From contig JBAIZL010000005.1 of NCBI GenBank assembly GCA_036971475.1, forward strand, positions 60,458,155 through 60,522,154: a stretch of 64,000 bases of DNA. Direction: 5' to 3'. Source of the DNA: Prosapia bicincta. Its lineage: Eukaryota > Arthropoda > Insecta > Hemiptera > Cercopidae. Position 1 is the first letter of the stretch. Every line of letters starts with the position of its first letter. The position numbers and the translations under genes were made by a program. The notes under the pieces were generated by a model. It was not told the origin of the DNA, ran no database searches, and saw nothing but the letters and a program-made list of their open reading frames with translations. Shown piece after piece: positions 20,012 through 32,884 of the stretch.

Positions 20012-22570
20012 ATACCTCTATGTATGTAAGTTGGCGCCACAATCAAGCATGCAATTTGCTAATCCATCAAATATTTCCTAAACAATCAAACTTTTTGATT
20101 GCTTGATTTCCCATGATTAGATATAGCGAAGTATAAACTATTCTCATGAGACAAAAAATTTCATGTATTTATTATGATAGTATATGGGACAATAATTGTT
20201 CTTTGTTCTCAGCAAAGACCATACATCAGATTTTGTCCAATAAAAATTATGTGATTGCATATTTTACATTCAGATATATACAGATTGCGTACAATACAAC
20301 CTTCTTTGAATTATAAAATGGAATTACTTTGCTAGCAGTAGAGGCTTTGCTTCGTAAAAGGAACGATTGTTTTGAAACGTGTCAGCAAGTAAGCCCTCAC
20401 TTAGATAACTAATTTTTAATTATAGTTTAATCAGTGAATTCAAGATGATTACATCAAGAAACTTCTTTGAATGATTTACACAGAATGTGATTACTGTACA
20501 TCTGAAGTCAGTTCTGTTTTTTTAAAAAAAATTTTGAATTGAAATGTCACCCTTAACCAACCCTTCTGCCAGGTGACGTTACTTGATCGCTGTTCTTGCC
20601 TTACAAGAGTACATTTGTTTGGTTAAATGTATAAAATTACAACCAAATCCATCCTGACTGGATACTTTATAGGTATATTTCAATATAGGTAAAAAAAATT
20701 AACTTTCCGTGACAATAACAAAAATAATGATTTTATACACATTACAGGAAATCGTGCAATTTAACCGAACATTTTTCATTCCCCTAATGTCTAGACGTAG
20801 TACAGTGTACCGTTGCTACTGAGTACCCAAAAAGGTAGTCTCAACTAAAATGCAATAAAAAATAACCTTCAGAGTCAATAAAAAAAAGTAAATATGAGTA
20901 TAGCTTCAGGACATGTTTAGGATTGGTTTTATGCATGTCTTAATGGGTACCTTAAGTATGTAATAACAATAAAAAGTTTATTAACAGTAACACTGAACTC
21001 TGAAACTGATTACCATAGATTATTGTTTTCAGTTTTTTGTACCTAAACCTATCTTACTCAGATACTCTGCTTTCGTTATAATATAATAATAAATTGCATG
21101 CTAACAACACATTAAAAATAAATTTGCAATTATTCTTAAGTAACTTTGTTTTAGATTGGGTTAAGTTAATATACAATACTAGGCTAATGGCTAAGCAAAC
21201 TTAGTGTTTATTATTTTCAATAAAATATTGTCCAATGTGTAGAGAAGCAAATACATGAAACAATGCAATTTTATTATTAGTTTTAATTATAAATTTATGT
21301 TGTTACTTATTGTATTATTGTAATTTCTAGGGTTTGAATTATTAGTTTTCATTCTCAAAATCATCTAATAGTACAAGAGTTTATATAAATTTTTTTTAAA
21401 TAATTAAAACAATTATGTTTTTTTATACTTTAAGTATACTGATGGAAAACAAGACGTTTTAATAACTGAAAGTGATAGTTTGCAAATATAATATTTAAGT
21501 AAGTATTGTAATAAGTAAATTATATTTTTAGTTATAAAACAATTGATTCATATATTTTGAAAAAAATAATTGTTAAAAATTGAAAATGGGTTACAATTAA
21601 ATTACCGAGGAAATGCTTTTACACTTATTAATTAATTAGAAACAATAAAATGTATTAAATTTTAAGGTCTAACTATTTTTTTTGAAGCTCTCACATTTTC
21701 AAGTCATGTCAACGTGTATTTGGTTTTTTATATATAATACAATAAGCAATTAATTAAATTAACAACTTTTTTCAATATTTTAAACTAGAACTCAATACTC
21801 CTTATGAGTAGTTGTGAACCATAAGTAGCTTGAAAATTAATCTGAACACAGATGATGTTATTTAATTAAGTAACGTAATTTCGGAAACAAATCATATATC
21901 TACGTTTTGTGAATATTTAGTTACTAACATTTCCTCCTGTATTCTTTAGATTTCAGATACATGATTTGACATTAATTTAGTTAGTGTTTACATATTTGTA
22001 TACAAAATGGGTTTACACATTTTTCAAATGGTTTATGAATCCATACTGATACTGTTTCTATCAATTTTTCAGAGTTTATTTTCTACTATTGCCAAACGAT
22101 TTTTAATTGGTCTTAAATCTTTTGAATTAACTAGGCACTACACTGCTTGAAAATAGAAAAAAGTTTTTACTTTCTTGACAGTATAATATAATGCTAAAGC
22201 AGTTGGTACACCTTATCCTCCACGTGGGAATTTGTTGCAGAAGTTTTATCTTGAGAATTTTGATGTACCTTTCTTTTTTTACCATACTGTTTACTGAAAC
22301 TAATAGACAAAGACCTTCAGATGAAAATCAAAACTGAAACTACTGAATGTTTATAAGGTGGTAGTTTTTTCTCTGTTACTTTTTGCATATAAGAATCTCT
22401 TTGTCCGTAAATATAAAATTGTGATTCATTGAAAAATATTTTTACAATCTTTAACAGTTCAGTTAGCATATGCTTTAGTTCACAATAAGTTTTTTACACA
22501 TTGTTGTTCTCAAAAGTAGTTTTTAAGTGTTCGATGAACTTTCTGTCCAGAATCAAGTTTTCAGTGTCTA
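20012..22570. repeat. Conserved AT-rich tail segment (block A)
   Basis: Matches 61421-64000 almost exactly and 39873-42835 more loosely, with insertions in B. No gene was recognised. The junction at about 20012-20030 joins sequence equivalent to 58605 directly to sequence equivalent to 61421, so block A has a deletion of about 2.8 kb here. Confidence 0.75.
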
Positions 22571-23505
22571 TCAGCTGCAAGTCGCTGTTCCACCAGTTAT
22601 TCATGAATTTGTGTTTAGCGTTGCTGGTTTGTTTTGGGATGTTATCAGGTGCAGACATTAACCCCGATTCGAATATGTCAAGGGCAATTTGGTTTTCGGT
22701 TGGGATTGTCGTTTCCTCCTTAAATGCATTCCAGTCTGCCTTCCGAATCTTGTAACGACTGTTTATTATAGCGTTGTTCCTCGTTTGCTAATTCGATGAA
22801 TACTGGGAAATGGTCGCTTCCAAGATCATTTCCAACTCTCCAGCTCACAAGTTTGTACCACAAAGAGGGGGTGGCAGCTGTGGTACAAGCTGTAAGTCCA
22901 AGCTGCTAAGCGTGCCAGCAGATGCTGATTGGAATGTTGCGTCGTGTTTGTGATTCATGAGGATTAGGTTGTTATTCAATAACCAGCTGTATAAAACAGT
23001 TCCGTTACCATTATTGGTGTTTGGTATTGAAGTCGCCCAAAATTAATGTGTTTTCTTCCATCTGCAATATATGTAGATCCTCCCAGCGCAGACCTGGTCC
23101 CAGAACGTAGACGTTGTACAGAACGAATGCTTAGTTGCTATTGACTCTAAGTTTCAGTTTCGCAACTTCAGTATGGGTTTTTACTACACTTTCTATGCTC
23201 TCTACTGTCAATGATTCATGGACCAGAGTGAACAATCCGCCACTGCGTCGATTCCCTCTAGTTGTGCAATACATTTTGCAGCACTTGAACTTTGTGTGAT
23301 ACGACTCATCCTGCGGTAAAGATGCCTCTTGTATACATGCTATCTTAACATTTCTCTCCTCTAATATTTTCTTGACTTCGTCTGACTTATTTCGAAGTGA
23401 CCTTGCGTTCAAGTGCATAACGATAATACTTGGTGATGTGTTACGTGTAGTCTTTTTTCCTTGCTTAAATACTCGTTCTCTGAAAGAAAAAATATAACAC
23501 CTCAA
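22560..23505 (-). pseudogene. Second non-LTR retrotransposon, endonuclease fragment
   Basis: A minus-strand ORF at 23505-23131 has IIVMHLNARSLRNKSDEVKK, ILEERNVKIACIQEASLP and SGGLFTLVHESLTVE, the start of an AP-type endonuclease (Jockey/CR1-like; clade not assigned). Past a stop it continues with LILGDFNT near 23050, SDHFPVFIEL near 22810 and a RKADWNAFKEE linker near 22740, which are GDFN and SDH endonuclease motifs in correct order. Frameshifts occur between them. The RT is absent. The fragment separates block A from block B; its inner part reappears at the right window edge (63961-64000), and in block B homology stops just before it (42835). Confidence 0.75.
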
Positions 23506-24498
23506 CTTTTTTCTTTTACTTTGATACTCTGTATAATAAATACTTGTCGGTACAATGCCAATTTTTTAAAGAGAAAACGTATACAACATTTGTTTATTAA
23601 GTTAAACAGGTTTAGTGATCAATTGTATATTAAGTTTCATTGCTCTGACCTACTGATTACGTTTAGATAGGTTAAGATAACATTTACCCAAAAACTGGAA
23701 ATGGTTTCTAAAATATAAAACTTACATTGTTCATGTAAGACATGGAAACAAATAAAATTAATAACTTATGTATTAAAGTCAGACAACACTTTTAGAATAA
23801 AAAAAAAAAATAATAAAAAACTGAACAACTCCATATGGTGAACCTATCCTTATCCTATCAAATGATAGGATGAAGTGCAAAGATAGGATACTGCCAGGTC
23901 TGGTCTTATTGTAGTTGTATCAGTAAGGCAAATTTTTTTTATTCAATACTGTGCCTCCCTTGTGGTTTTAGTGTCATCCGGTTTATTAACCTGTTTTAAA
24001 ACGCTTAAAATTTGAAAAAATGGACCGCAAAATGAAGTTGAGTTGATTTTTTCAACAAGCACTTAATCATTTTGCAATGGTTTTATTGTCTAAGGAACTT
24101 TGTTATGATTAGGTTTTGTATCTAAAATATTTAAACAATTTCAAATTAATATTATTTAATAATATAAATGAATAATTTTGTCATTTTTCTTATGTGTAGC
24201 CAGTAGGGAATGAGAAAATAATCATGTAACTTTTTTGTTTGTAGCAGTAATTTCTTGGTATTACAGCTTGAGACAAATTTTTAAGTGCAACAGTGATTGA
24301 AAAAAAATGTTAAAAACCATTCTAGTATATATGTCATATATATATATGTGCATAAATGTATAAATATTCATTCTTAATGTGTTGTCTATGAAACTCTCTT
24401 TAATAATGGAAAGTGTTTTGTTAAGACATAATTAATTATAATAAAATTTTAAATAAATAGTAAGAAGTTTAAAATGAAAAATATTTTTATATTTTCAG
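23490..24498. repeat. Upstream segment of block B
   Basis: AT-rich, homologous to the last kilobase before the ORFs in A (about 2520-3586) and C (about 47420-48488), but more diverged. The more distal 1.9 kb present in A and C is missing and the endonuclease relic abuts instead. It ends in the shared TTTATATTTTCAG splice acceptor (AG at 24497-24498). Confidence 0.7.
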
Positions 24499-24574
24499 AA
24501 ACCTGTGAAAACAGTAAACTAAAATTGGATAAAGAAGATTTTGAAAAAATCTTAAAACTCACAATCATCCAGCA

Positions 24575-26374
24575 ATGTATTACACCAGTAACCAGAATGG
24601 AGATACAATATGCAACTTCAGAGCATCAGCAATGTCAGAGCTCATGGTTAGTATGAAGAAGAAAAGAATTAACCTATTAAAATGTAGACATTGTTGTTTT
24701 GGAGGCTCAAAGATAAATGAACTTATAATCCACTTGAAAAAACACATTCGTATAAAACCTTACAAGCATCGACAATGGAACTTTTCATATTTAATCTCAA
24801 CTAGTTTTAAAACACACTTTAAACGCCATCATAGAAAAAATCATTTCAAATGTTTGCATTGTAATTATTCAGCTTCTAAAAAAGGAAATCTTGTTGTAAA
24901 TACTTTTACCCATTCTGGCGATAAACCTTACAAATGCTCACAGTGCGATTATTCAGCTTCTACAAAAGGAAGTATTAAAATACATATGCGTACTCATTCT
25001 TCAGAAAAACCTTACAAATGCTCACAATGCAATTATTCAGCTTCTTCAAAAGGAAATCTTGTAACACATTTACGTACCCATTCTGGAGAAAAACCTTACC
25101 AATGTTCACAATGCGAATATTCAGCTTCTACAAAAGGAAGTATTAAAATACATATGCGTACTCATTCTTCAGAAAAACCTTACAAATGCTCACAATGCAA
25201 TTATTCAGCTTCTTCAAAAGGAAATCTTGTAACACATTTACGTACCCATTCTGGAGAAAAACCTTACAAATGTTCACAATGCGATTATTCAGCTTCTACA
25301 AAAGGAAGTATTAAAATACATATGCGTACTCATTCTGGAGAAAAACCTTACAAATGTTCACAATGCGATTATTCAGCATCTACAAAAGCAAGGATTAAAA
25401 TACATATGTATACTCATTTTAGAGAAAAACCTTACAAATGTTCACAATGCGATTATTCAGCATCTACAAAAGAATGGATTAAAATACATATGTATACTCA
25501 TTTTGGAGAAAAACCTTACAAATGCTCACAATGCGATTATTCAGCTTCTAGAAAAGGAAATATTAAAATACATATGCGTACTCATTCTGGAGAAAAACCT
25601 TATAAATGTTCACAGTGCAATTATTCAGCTTCTACAAGAGGAATTATTAAAATACATATGCGTACTCATTCTGGAGAAAAACCTCACAAGTGTTCACAGT
25701 GCGACTATTCAGCTTCTGTAAAAGGAAATCTTGTAACACATTTACATACCCATTCTGGAGAAAAACCTTACAAATGTCCACAATGCGATTATTCAGCTTC
25801 TACAAAAAGAAATATTAAAAAACATATTCATACTCATTTTCCAGAAAAACCTTACAAGTGTTCACATTGCGATTATTCAGCTTCTCGAAAAGGAAATCTT
25901 GTAACACATTTACATACCCATTCTGGAGAAAAACCTTACAAATGTTCACAATGCGATTATTCAGCATCTACAAAAGCAAGGATTAAAATACATATGTATA
26001 CTCATTTTGGAGAAAAACCTTACAAATGTTCACAATGCGATTATTCAGCATCTACAAAAGATAGGATTAAAATACATATGTATACTCATTTTGGAGAAAA
26101 ACCTTACAAATGCTCACAATGCGATTATTCAGCTTCTAGAAAAGAAAATATTAAAATACATATGCGTACTCATTCTGGAGAAAAACCTTACAAATGCTCA
26201 CAATGCGATTATTCAGCTTCTAGAAAAGGAAGTATTACAATACATATGCGTACTCATTCTGGAGAAAAACCTTACAAATGCTCACAATGCGATTATTCAG
26301 CTTCTACAAAAGGAAGGATTAAAATACATATATATACTCATTCTGGAGAAAAACCTAACAAGTGTTCACAATGA
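24575..26374 (+). CDS. C2H2 zinc-finger protein 2 (599 aa)
   Basis: The longest intact ORF. It has the same leader and CRHC finger as proteins 1 and 3, a decayed second finger (KHRQWNF), one finger with its first zinc-binding histidine lost (NLVVNTFTH), then about 17 regular 28-residue fingers. Many are of the STKGSIKIHMRTH, SRKGNIKIH or STKARIKIHMYTH type, less common in protein 1. Linkers are HSGEKPY, HSSEKPY or HFGEKPY. The ORF ends in a finger at KPNKCSQ followed by TGA, where the expected codon is the second cysteine TGC. An in-frame TGA upstream supports the ATG at 24575. Predicted nuclear DNA binding; targets unknown; no effector domain. A 60-codon ORF starting at 24474 overlaps it in another frame and is not considered real. 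Confidence 0.82.
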   Translation: MYYTSNQNGDTICNFRASAMSELMVSMKKKRINLLKCRHCCFGGSKINELIIHLKKHIRIKPYKHRQWNFSYLISTSFKTHFKRHHRKNHFKCLHCNYSASKKGNLVVNTFTHSGDKPYKCSQCDYSASTKGSIKIHMRTHSSEKPYKCSQCNYSASSKGNLVTHLRTHSGEKPYQCSQCEYSASTKGSIKIHMRTHSSEKPYKCSQCNYSASSKGNLVTHLRTHSGEKPYKCSQCDYSASTKGSIKIHMRTHSGEKPYKCSQCDYSASTKARIKIHMYTHFREKPYKCSQCDYSASTKEWIKIHMYTHFGEKPYKCSQCDYSASRKGNIKIHMRTHSGEKPYKCSQCNYSASTRGIIKIHMRTHSGEKPHKCSQCDYSASVKGNLVTHLHTHSGEKPYKCPQCDYSASTKRNIKKHIHTHFPEKPYKCSHCDYSASRKGNLVTHLHTHSGEKPYKCSQCDYSASTKARIKIHMYTHFGEKPYKCSQCDYSASTKDRIKIHMYTHFGEKPYKCSQCDYSASRKENIKIHMRTHSGEKPYKCSQCDYSASRKGSITIHMRTHSGEKPYKCSQCDYSASTKGRIKIHIYTHSGEKPNKCSQ

Positions 26375-28816
26375 GATTATTCAGCTTCTACAAAAGGAAA
26401 TCTTGTAACACATTTACGTACCCATTCTGGAGAAAAACCTTACAAATGTTCACAATGTGATTATTCAGCATCTACAAAAGGAAGTATTAAAATACATATG
26501 TATACTCATTTTGGAGAAAAACCTTACAAGTGTTTACAGTGCGATTATTCAGCTTCTACAAAAGGAAGGATTAAAATACATATGCATACTCATTCTGGAG
26601 AAAAACCTTACAAATGCTCACAATGCGATTATTCAGCTTCTAGAAAAGGAAGGATTAATATACATATGCATACTCATTCTGGAGAAAAACCTAACAAGTG
26701 TTCACAATGAGATTATTCAGCTTCTACAAAAGGAAATCTTGTAACACATTTACGTACCCATTCTGGAGAAAAACCTTACAAATGTTCACAATGTGATTAT
26801 TCAGCATCTACAAAAGAAAGGATTAAAATACATATGCGTACTCATTCTGGAGAAAAACCTTACAAGTGTTCACAATGTGATTATTCAGCTTCTACAAAAG
26901 GAAGGATTAAAATACATATGCATACTCATTTTGGAGAAAAACCTTACAAATGTTCACAATGTGATTATTCAGCATCTACAAAAGGAAGTATTAAAATACA
27001 TATGTATACTCATTTTGGAGAAAAACCTTACAAGTGTTTACAGTGCGATTATTCAGCTTCTACAAAAGAAAGGATTAAAATACATATGCATACTCATTCT
27101 GGAGAAAAACCTTACAAATGCTCACAATGCGATTATTCAGCTTCTAGAAAAGGAAGGATTAAAATACATATGCATACTCATTCTGGAGAAAAACCTAACA
27201 AGTGTTCACAATGAGATTATTCAGCTTCTACAAAAGGAAATCTTGTAACACATTTACGTACCCATTCTGGAGAAAAACCTTACCAATGTTCAGAGTGCAA
27301 TTATTCAGCTTCTACAAAAGGAAGGATTAAAATACATATCCGTACTCATTCTTCAGAAAAACCTTACAAGTGTACACAGTGTGATTATTCAGCTTCTGTA
27401 AAAGGACAAATTAAAATACATATGCGTACTCATTCTGAATAAAAACCTATGAATTGTTAATGGTGCGATAATTTAGCTTCTGAGAAAAGAAATCTTACAT
27501 ACCATATAAATACACACTGTGGAGAAAAACCTTACAAATGTCCACAGTGTGATTATTCAGGTTCTGTAAAAGGAAATCTTGTAACACATTTACGTACCCA
27601 TTCTGGAGAAAAACCTTACAAATGTTCACAATGCGATTATTCAGCTTCTACAAAAGGAGGTATTAAAATACATATGCGTACTCATTCTGAATAAAAACCT
27701 ATGAATTGTTAATGGTGCGATAATTTAGCTTCTGAGAAAAGAAATCTTACATACCATATAAATACACACTGTGGAGAAAAACCTTACAAATGTCCACAGT
27801 GTGATTATTCAGGTTCTGTAAAAGGAAATCTTGTAACACATTTACGTACCCATTCTGGAGAAAAACCTTACAAATGTTCACAATGCGATTATTCAGCTTC
27901 TACAAAAGGAGGTATTAAAATACATATGCATACTCATTCTGGAGAAACACCTAACAATTGTTCACAATGAGATTATTCAGCTTCTACAAAAGGAAATCTT
28001 GTAACACATTTACGTACCCATTCTGGAGAAAAACCTTACAAATGTTCACAGTGCGACTATTCAGCTTCTTTAAAAGGAAATCTTGTAACACATTTACGTA
28101 CCCATTCTGGAGAAAACCCTTACAAGTGTTCACAGTGTGATTATTCAGCTTCTACAAAAGGAAATCTTGTAACACATTTACCTACCCATTCTGGAGAAAA
28201 ACCTTACCAATGTTCACAGTGCGATTATTCAGCTTCTACTAAAGGAAGGATTAAAATACATATGCATACTCATTTTGAAGAAAAACCTTACAAATGTTCA
28301 CAGTGCGACTATTCAGCTTCTACTAAAGGAAGGATTAAAATACATATGCATACTCATTTTGGAGAAAAACCTTACAAGTGTTCACAGTGTGATTATTCAG
28401 CTTCTACAAAAGGAAATCTTGTAACACATTTACCTACCCATTCTGGAGAAAAACCTTACCAATGTTCACAGTGCGATTATTCAGCTTCTACTAAAGGAAG
28501 GATTAAAATACATATGCATACTCATTTTGGAGAAAAACCTTACAAATGTTTACAGTGCGACTATTCAGCTTCTTTAACAGGAAATCTTGTAACACATTTA
28601 CGTACCCATTCTGGAGAAAAACCTTACCAATGTTCACAATGCGATTATTCAGCTTCTACAAAAGGAAGTATTAAAATACATATGCGTACTCATTCTGGAG
28701 AAAAACCTTACAAATGCTCACAGTGTGATTATTCAGCTTCTACAAAAGGAAATCTTGTAACACATTTACCTACCCATTCTGGAGAAAAACCTTACAAATG
28801 CTCACATTGCGATTAG
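26375..28816 (+). pseudogene. Stop-interrupted, in-frame extension of zinc-finger ORF 2
   Basis: The finger array continues for 2.4 kb in the same frame with no frameshift, broken only by nonsense codons. TGA replaces the cysteine codon at 26708, 27212 and 27968, each in or near a PNK- or PNN-type module. TAA follows HSE at 27440 and 27692, and TAG is at 28814. Open stretches of 70, 126 and 184 codons (26498-26710, 26834-27214, 28262-28816) encode good fingers but start mid-array. A 252-bp segment (three modules) containing the TAA is duplicated near 27440-27690. Total array 24575-28816 is about 4.2 kb. Confidence 0.8.
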
Positions 28817-30066
28817 TCAGCTTCTACAAGAGGAATTATTATAATACATATGCATACTAATTCTGGAGAAAAACCTTACAAATGTTCACAGTGTGATTAT
28901 TCAGCTTCTGTAAAAGGACAAATTAATATACATATGGGTACCCACTCTGAATAAAAACCTATTAATTGTTCGTGGTGCGATTATTTAGCTTCTGAGAAAG
29001 GAAATCTTATATACCATATAAATACCCACTCTGGAGAAAAACCTTACAAATGTTCACAGTGTGATTATGCAGCTTGTTTAAAAGGAAGTCTTATTACACA
29101 TTTACATACCTATTCTGGAGAAAAACCTTTCAAATGTTCATAGTTTGATTTTCCAGCTTCTGAAAAAGGAGGTCTTATATAACATATGATTACACATTCT
29201 GTAGATAACCTGTACAAATGTTAACAGTATGATTATTCAGCTTCTGGAAAATGAAGTCTTATAAAATATATAGATACCCATCCTGAAGAAAAACTTTACA
29301 AATATTCATAGTGTGATATTTCAGCTTCTGTAAAAGGAAGTATTAAATTACATATCCACACCCATTCTGGAGAAAAACCTTACAAATGCTCACAGTGTGA
29401 TTATTCAGCTTCTACAAAAGGAAATCTTGTAACACATTTACCTACCCATTCTGGAGAAAAACCTTACAAATGCTCACATTGCGATTAGTCAGCTTCTACA
29501 AGAGGAATTATTATAATACATATGCATACTAATTCTGGAGAAAAACCTTACAAATGTTCACAGTGTGATTATTCAGCTTCTGTAAAAGGACAAATTAATA
29601 TACATATGGGTACCCACTCTGAATAAAAACCTATTAATTGTTCGTGGTGCGATTATTTAGCTTCTGAGAAAGGAAATCTTATATACCATATAAATACCCA
29701 CTCTGGAGAAAAACCTTACAAATGTTCACAGTGTGATTATGCAGCTTGTTTAAAAGGAAGTCTTATTACACATTTACATACCTATTCTGGAGAAAAACCT
29801 TTCAAATGTTCATAGTTTGATTTTCCAGCTTCTGAAAAAGGAGGTCTTATATAACATATGATTACACATTCTGTAGATAACCTGTACAAATGTTAACAGT
29901 ATGATTATTCAGCTTCTGGAAAATGAAGTCTTATAAAATATATAGATACCCATCCTGAAGAAAAACTTTACAAATATTCATAGTGTGATATTTCAGCTTC
30001 TGTAAAAGGAAGTATTAAATTACATATCCACACCCAATATAGAAAAAAACCTTACAAATGTTCAGT
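28817..30066 (+). repeat. Decayed finger tail of block B with 672-bp tandem duplication
   Basis: Finger modules with many stops. The segment from about 28699 to 29370 is repeated at 29371-30042, exactly 672 bp (eight modules) apart, including shared oddities such as GCGATTAGTCAG and TGCAGCTTGTTTAAAAGG. Each copy contains one example of the 168-bp dimer that forms the 43-copy satellite in block A (about 29222-29360 and 29894-30035). Confidence 0.85.
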
Positions 30067-31455
30067 GTGATTATTCTGCCTATTTGTAATTCATTATAAC
30101 CTGTACATTCTGATTATAGGTTTTAATAAATAGATGGTAATTTTTCTTCGAAAATATTGTTTTTGCTTTTCCAGTGGTTTTAAAGTTATATATACTCATA
30201 CCTTTAATGACTTCATTTTCTACATTCTATTCCATTTGTACGTTTCAAAGGGTTTTCATTTTGTGTCCTTGTTTGTAAAATATGTATTGTTGTTTGGATA
30301 ATGTATTGTGGTTAATATATTATAATTAATTTTTTCATATTACATTGTGAAGTTGAATCTTACAAGCATTGGCTTGTATTTCCAGATCACTAGAATATCA
30401 ATTTAGTTAGAACCTACAAATTTTCTCACTACAACATTGTAATTATTCCACTTCTGAAAAACAAGACTTACAACACATCTAAATATCTATTCTGTAAAAA
30501 CCTTTCCAAATGTTCACGGTGTAATTATTCCCCTCCTGTAAAACAACTTACTTCTTAGTACAGGCGTCCAGCATCATTCGTAGCCGACGGCCCCATGTCC
30601 AATGTACGCAGCACAAGCAAGCTGCCAGTGTTTTTTGGTCCTCCTGTTTTTTACTCCTGTAAAACAAGACTTACATTACATGTACCTATTCTGTAGTTTC
30701 AGTTTTGAATACTTTGAAATCTCTTTTTATTTAATAAATTAATAGACCCATTTCAACTTTTGAGTAAGTCAAATATACTTAATAATGAATTCAATTAAAA
30801 TCTATTCATAAAAAAAATGTGTTTAAAGTACTCTATTAAACTTCCTAATTATGAGTATTATTGGCAAAAAATATGAGGAATCGTAACCTTTTGGGCGTTA
30901 TTGCCTCACATCAAATCCAGAGATATGCACAGCAATCTTCATTATCAGTAAAATCAGCAGTTTATACTTATCAGTAACAGTTTTCAATGAAATAATACTT
31001 TTTTAATTCATTGGCAACATCTTTTCAGGCCGAACCAGTGAACTCAGAATTACACCGAACTTTGGTCACACTGTAGTATTTGTAAAAAATGTACCGAGTT
31101 TCTTCTATTTTAAAATTAGGCTTATTATGAATCAATACCTTTTTCTGAAGCTTGCAGTACCAGTGTTGTCTGTCGCGGCTACTCTTGACTACTCCGTAGG
31201 AAGATGAATAGACTTAAGACAATGTTATAAATAGTTGTTTACTCCGTGTTTAGGTTAATTTTGTCTTGACTTTATACATAACCTCAAGTTTATTTTGATT
31301 TTATAATTTATGTTTTTTTTTTCAAGTAAACGTTACCCTATAATCTGATGAATTTAAGTAGATGTTCAGTGAGTGTAGGATGTAATTAAAGGGTTTTGCA
31401 TACAGAACTTTTTATAAAAGAAGTATTATGTGTTATTTTTTTTCAATTTTGAAGG
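30067..31455. repeat. 3' flank of block B
   Basis: Homologous to 13165-14080 and 51735-52650. The first 300 bases of the flank (12867-13165) are missing. An extra piece at about 30840-31235 also appears in part at 44100-44390. Old finger relics occur at about 30405-30545. At about 31455 it diverges exactly where the non-LTR element sits in A and C. Confidence 0.7.
30547..30653. mobile_element. 107-bp insertion with 14-bp flanking direct repeat
   Basis: CTCCTGTAAAACAA occurs at 30533-30546 and again at 30654-30667. Blocks A and C have this site once and lack the 107 bp between. The insert is GC-richer than its surroundings (for example GTAGCCGACGGCCCC) and contains T-runs at its right part. 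A 14-bp target-site duplication suggests a retroposed short RNA or SINE-like piece. The source is not recognised. Confidence 0.6.
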
Positions 31456-32880
31456 TAGTTATGTAATACTAATTGAAGATAAAAGTTTGTCTATTTGTAA
31501 TTATTGGAATAAAAATATGTAGAATTATAAGTTTATCAGTAAAAAAATTATTTAATGTTTAGCTACTTGTTTTTGTAGATATTAATATAATATTAATTAT
31601 AGATAAACGATATTAAATAGACAATAGTTTCTTTTAGAAAGGTCATAAAGTTGAATTGATTATAATGTACAGTATAGTACTCAGTGCTCTCTGATTGTAA
31701 GTATGGGAATAAAATACATGAAGTGATATTTTACTTTTCCAAAGTTTGGCAGGACTGTGAGTTTTTCAAATTGCTTTGCGCCAAAATATCTATAATTTCT
31801 ATGCCACCATTAGAACGACACGTGTAAATGTTCAATGAAATATTTTCTCTTTTGTGAGTGGAATAGTGTTTGTATTTGTTTCACTCTTGTGAGTAATTTT
31901 TGCCTTACTATAGTAAAAAAAATAAATATGTGTGAGTTTAACCATTTTGTAAGGTATGTGGTACCTAATAGAGCTTTGTTGAAGCTGATCTTTTTTCTAT
32001 TTTGAATTTGTAATTTTTTGGAAGTCAACAGCAAATTTAGGCATTTTGCGAGTTACTACTTCAAAAAAATTAAGCCAAAACGTTGTTCATAACCAAATAA
32101 ATCTACACTTATAAGGGGAGAATAGAGATCACGTGACGTCACGTAAGTAGTTCCCTAAAGTAACTAATTACCGTTATTATTTTCATTATAGCACAGTCAA
32201 AAATAAATTTCATGCAATCAACACTTGAAAAAGTAATTTGCAACTTTTCTATAATATGGGTCAAGTTTATAGCAATACTACACCTGTGGTTTCGTAAACT
32301 TAATGCATAATATTTAAAATAGAAAAATTAAAAAGTCACTAAATACGAATAAACTAAAAAATACTCCACAACTATTACAACCTACAAGGTACATGAATAT
32401 GGTATGTATGACTGGGCACACCAACCACCTAACGGTGTCTGTTCATAGTCTTGGATAGAATTTTGTCAGCTATATGAATCCTACCATTCCTAAATGCAAT
32501 TTACACAAGTTACATATCTATGTGTGGGTATAACAAAATTCACGTAAGAATATTGTGATACACATCAAAATATTCAGTGCTGACGTTGCTCTAGACATGC
32601 GTGTGCGTAGTTGTTCAGGAACAACCATGACATTTGTCGTAATATCAATATATTTACCACATGACTTTGGCGATTTGGGTTGAGGTATGTTTATTCGTAT
32701 GGTCAGTCTGTAGAGTGATTTATTGCGGTATAGTTGAAAGATAGCAGTGTTCTTAGTTATTTTGTGGTGTGATAAAGTGTGGGATAGCGTATTTTGTGTA
32801 GCGTCTGCACAATGTGACTTGTACTTTATGATGAATGTGGAATAAGGACCTAGAATGTTACAAAAGACAGTGATAGTCTT
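31456..32880. other. Block-B-specific AT-rich stretch, no recognised gene
   Basis: No counterpart in A or C, where the non-LTR element occupies this place. A 132-codon minus-strand ORF (32518-32916) overlaps the pogo relic on the other strand and matches nothing I recognise. A compact palindrome, CACGTGACGTCACGT, lies at about 32131-32145. Confidence 0.5.
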
Positions 32881-32884
32881 GTAC

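Noticed and set aside
24474..24656. 60-codon ORF overlapping the start of zinc-finger ORF 2
   Set aside because: Different frame, crosses the conserved splice acceptor and is not open in blocks A and C.
25503..27248. Repetitive ORFs of the MEKNLTNAHNAIIQLL type (25503-25721, 26007-26408, 26457-26744, 26793-27248)
   Set aside because: They are the shifted frame of the finger repeats; the 84-bp period keeps any stop-free frame open.
26372..27970. Selenocysteine at zinc-ligand positions (TGA for TGC)
   Set aside because: The TGA codons share neighbouring changes (PNK/PNN), so they look like copies of one nonsense mutation. TAA and TAG also interrupt the same frame, and no SECIS-like structure was identified.
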